A stretch of 64,000 bases of DNA, from assembly GCF_002042965.1 (NCBI RefSeq), contig NZ_MZNT01000004.1, positions 248,001-312,000 on the forward strand. The letters run 5' to 3'. This document shows, piece after piece, positions 62,322 through 64,000 of this stretch. Origin of the DNA: Paenibacillus sp. 32352. Its GTDB lineage: Bacteria; Bacillota; Bacilli; Paenibacillales; NBRC-103111. The translations under genes were made by a program, and so were the position numbers. The notes below the pieces were generated by a model. The model saw only the letters and a program-made list of their open reading frames with translations. It made no database searches and was not told where the DNA came from. The number at the start of each line of letters is the position of its first letter. The first letter of the stretch is position 1.

Positions 62322-62959
62322 GCGGTATCTTGAAATTGGAAGAAAAGCAGCAGGCGTTTGCCGAGCTGAAGGAAGTCAAAACAATTTTGGCGGCAAAAGG
62401 GTGGTTTCCGGCTACGAGCGGCAACCTGTCTATCCGTGTAGGCGATTTTGCTCCGGAAAACTTTACTTTTGCCATTACCGCGAGCGGTAAAGATAAATCT
62501 GTTAATACCCCGTCGGACTTTTTGCTTGTAAATGAAAAAGGACAGCCAACCGATGCAACGGGACTTAAGCCGTCCGCAGAGACGCTGATCCACTGCGAGA
62601 TTTATAAAGCGACCGGCTGCGGAGCTATTTTTCACGTTCATACCGTATTTAATAACCTGGTGTCCGAGCTGTTCTGGGAGCGTAAATCCATTCCCGTGGA
62701 AGGCGTAGAGCTCATCAAAGCGTTCAACATCTGGGAGGAAGACGCGAAGATCGAAGTGCCGCTCCTTCCTAACTATGCCGACATTCCTAAAATCGCCGAG
62801 CTGGTTCAAGATGCTATCGTCCCCCGTGTTCCGGGCATCATGCTGCGGAAGCATGGGATTTATGCATGGGGAGCCAATGCTTTCGAGGCGAAGCGGAACC
62901 TGGAAGCCTTCGAATTTTTATTCGAATACGTGTACCGTTGGGAGCTTTTGAAAAAATAA
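62318..62959 (+). CDS. mtnB: Methylthioribulose-1-phosphate dehydratase
   Basis: 213 aa class II aldolase fold. GWFPATSGNLSIRVGD, then CGAIFHVHTVFNNLVSELFWE with two zinc His and MLRKHGIYAWGANAFEAKRNLEAFEFLFEY with the third. GTG start overlaps the mtnX stop by 4 bp. The unit ends here with a terminator. mtnD, which follows mtnB in B. subtilis, is absent at this place. Confidence 0.95.
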   Translation: MSGILKLEEKQQAFAELKEVKTILAAKGWFPATSGNLSIRVGDFAPENFTFAITASGKDKSVNTPSDFLLVNEKGQPTDATGLKPSAETLIHCEIYKATGCGAIFHVHTVFNNLVSELFWERKSIPVEGVELIKAFNIWEEDAKIEVPLLPNYADIPKIAELVQDAIVPRVPGIMLRKHGIYAWGANAFEAKRNLEAFEFLFEYVYRWELLKK

Positions 62960-62973
62960 TATGCTATCAAAAT

Positions 62974-63012
62974 AAGCGGCTTCGCCCTTTTGGGAGATGA
63001 GCCGCTTTTTTG
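62974..63012 (+). terminator. Terminator of the pro-mtn run
   Basis: AAGCGGCT / AGCCGCTT stem followed by six T. Confidence 0.87.
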
Positions 63013-63040
63013 CATCTCCTCATCATTTTCCAGACACGAC

Positions 63041-63088
63041 AAAAAAACCTTCAACCCGCTGCCATTTAGGGCAGCAGATTGCAGGTTT
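63041..63088 (-). terminator. Terminator after pyrE
   Basis: Long imperfect stem AAACCT...CGCTGCC / GGGCAGC...AGGTTT with seven T on the minus strand. Confidence 0.87.
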
Positions 63089-63110
63089 GGTTTTTCTTAA
63101 TGTATGGATT

Positions 63111-63773
63111 TTACGCCTGTTTCCCATACTCGCTCGGATTTAAGCGCCATGCCTTCAAAAGCTCAAGATCCTGCTGTTGAATGCTGCCTTGTCTTAAAGC
63201 CACATCCACCAAAGTCGTATAGTTGCTCAACGTTTCGAAAGGAATTCCGGCGCCTTCAAACGCTTCTTTCGCTTTCTCGAACTGATAGGAGAAGATCCCC
63301 AGTACGCCTTGCGTGTGTGCTCCCGCTTCGTTAACAGCAAGGGCAACCTTCAGCGAGCTGCCGCCGGTAGAAATCAGATCCTCGATAACGACCGTCTTTT
63401 GACCTGGACGAATCACGCCTTCGATCAAGTTTTCTTTGCCATGGCCTTTGGCTTTATCCCTTACGTAGACCATAGGCAGGTTCAGCTTTTGCGCAACCCA
63501 TGCCGCATGCGGAATCCCTCCAGTAGCTGCTCCGGCAATCACTTCGACATCCGGGAAGTTGTCACGGATTAAGGCAATGAAGCCTTCGGCGATCAGCTCG
63601 CGAATCTCCGGATAGGAAATCGTTAAACGGTTGTCGCAATAAATCGGGGATTTCATACCCGATGCCCAGGTGAACGGCTGATTCGGACGAAGCGTTACCG
63701 CTTGAATGCGGAGAAGAGCATCGGCGATTTGCTCTGCCAGTAATGTATTCGTTTTGATAGTATTTGCGCTCAT
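63111..63773 (-). CDS. pyrE: Orotate phosphoribosyltransferase
   Basis: 220 aa. FTWASGMKSPIYCDNRLTISYPEIR at the N-terminus, GAATGGIPHAAWVAQKLNLPMVYVRDKAKGHGKENLIEG, and the PRPP motif TVVIEDLISTGGS. It forms orotidine 5'-phosphate from orotate and PRPP. AAGGAG precedes ATG. Follows pyrF by 42 bp, as in Bacillus pyr operons, and is the last gene of that transcript. Confidence 0.96.
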   Translation of the reverse strand: MSANTIKTNTLLAEQIADALLRIQAVTLRPNQPFTWASGMKSPIYCDNRLTISYPEIRELIAEGFIALIRDNFPDVEVIAGAATGGIPHAAWVAQKLNLPMVYVRDKAKGHGKENLIEGVIRPGQKTVVIEDLISTGGSSLKVALAVNEAGAHTQGVLGIFSYQFEKAKEAFEGAGIPFETLSNYTTLVDVALRQGSIQQQDLELLKAWRLNPSEYGKQA

Positions 63774-63815
63774 TGAGATAGGTCTCCTTTTTGACGGTTA
63801 TTCATGGATTCATTC

Positions 63816-64000
63816 TTATTGGCTGACAGATTGAATGATCGCTTCCAATGCAGCTCTAGGGTCTTTTGCAGCCGTTATGGGTCTACCGATAACAATGTAG
63901 TCCGTTCCTTGCTCAAAAGCCTCTGGCGGGGTCATTACACGCGTCTGGTCGCCCATATCTGCGCCGGCAGGACGTATTCCCGGTGTTACGGTTATAAAGC
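63816..64000 (-). CDS. pyrF: Orotidine 5'-phosphate decarboxylase, C-terminal end (gene continues past the window)
   Basis: Only the last ~61 codons are visible. The translated end [47 protein letters not shown] is the phosphate-binding C-terminal part of PyrF, ending at TAA 63816-63818. It decarboxylates OMP to UMP. Confidence 0.95.
   Translation of the reverse strand, partial: FITVTPGIRPAGADMGDQTRVMTPPEAFEQGTDYIVIGRPITAAKDPRAALEAIIQSVSQ

Overview
The window looks like chromosome from a Paenibacillus-type Firmicute (Paenibacillaceae). Supporting signs are roughly 50% GC with AT-rich patches, strong AGGAGG-type ribosome binding sites, frequent TTG and GTG starts, T-tract terminators, a proline T-box, Bacillus-type Fnr proteins with a C-terminal cysteine cluster, Gram-positive lipoboxes and an asnS-dnaD gene pair. 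No rRNA, CRISPR array, insertion sequence or phage structural module was seen. Four tRNA genes are present.

Layout. 1-9.2 kb: end of an MBL-fold hydrolase, a GGDEF/histidine kinase hybrid, a DUF212 protein, a secreted HExxH protein, two Fnr paralogs flanking a degenerate MobA-like gene, and a three-gene operon (methyltransferase-like, phosphotransferase, YfhH-like). 9.3-11.5 kb: tRNA-Val followed by an AT-rich segment with a PadR/HAAS pair and small proteins. 11.6-13.9 kb: polysaccharide deacetylase, methyltransferase and GNAT. 14.0-15.9 kb: a cluster of very small genes in two units whose promoters carry LexA-like operators, including 29-aa and 58-aa ORFs found by eye. 16-19.6 kb: acyltransferase, VOC and pirin genes, then tRNA-Leu, -Ile2 and -fMet.

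19.7-36.3 kb is dominated by envelope export. One operon runs MarR-type regulator, RND pump, adaptor lipoprotein, secreted beta-rich protein. A second runs ABC ATPase, adaptor lipoprotein, FtsX-type permease, second ATPase with an AbrB-like tail, orphan solute-binding lipoprotein, secreted beta-rich protein. The two secreted proteins look like paralogs. A divergent gene encodes a tandem RsiV-like secreted protein.

38.4-46.5 kb: dnaD, asnS, ackA and a 3-hydroxyacyl-CoA dehydrogenase; an oxidoreductase/isomerase pair with a divergent AraC regulator; and yjdF behind a probable riboswitch leader. 46.5-55.3 kb: a UDP-sugar pyrophosphorylase-like gene, acetyltransferases, leuCD with a divergent LysR regulator, GrpB, omega-amidase (mtnU) and a methyltransferase. 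55.4-64 kb: mtnE, then a T-box leader and a close-packed proB-proA-proC-mtnW-mtnX-mtnB run joining proline synthesis to methionine salvage, then convergent pyrE and the end of pyrF.

All family calls come from reading the translated sequences. No database search was run. Regulatory sites are pattern matches, not measured sites.
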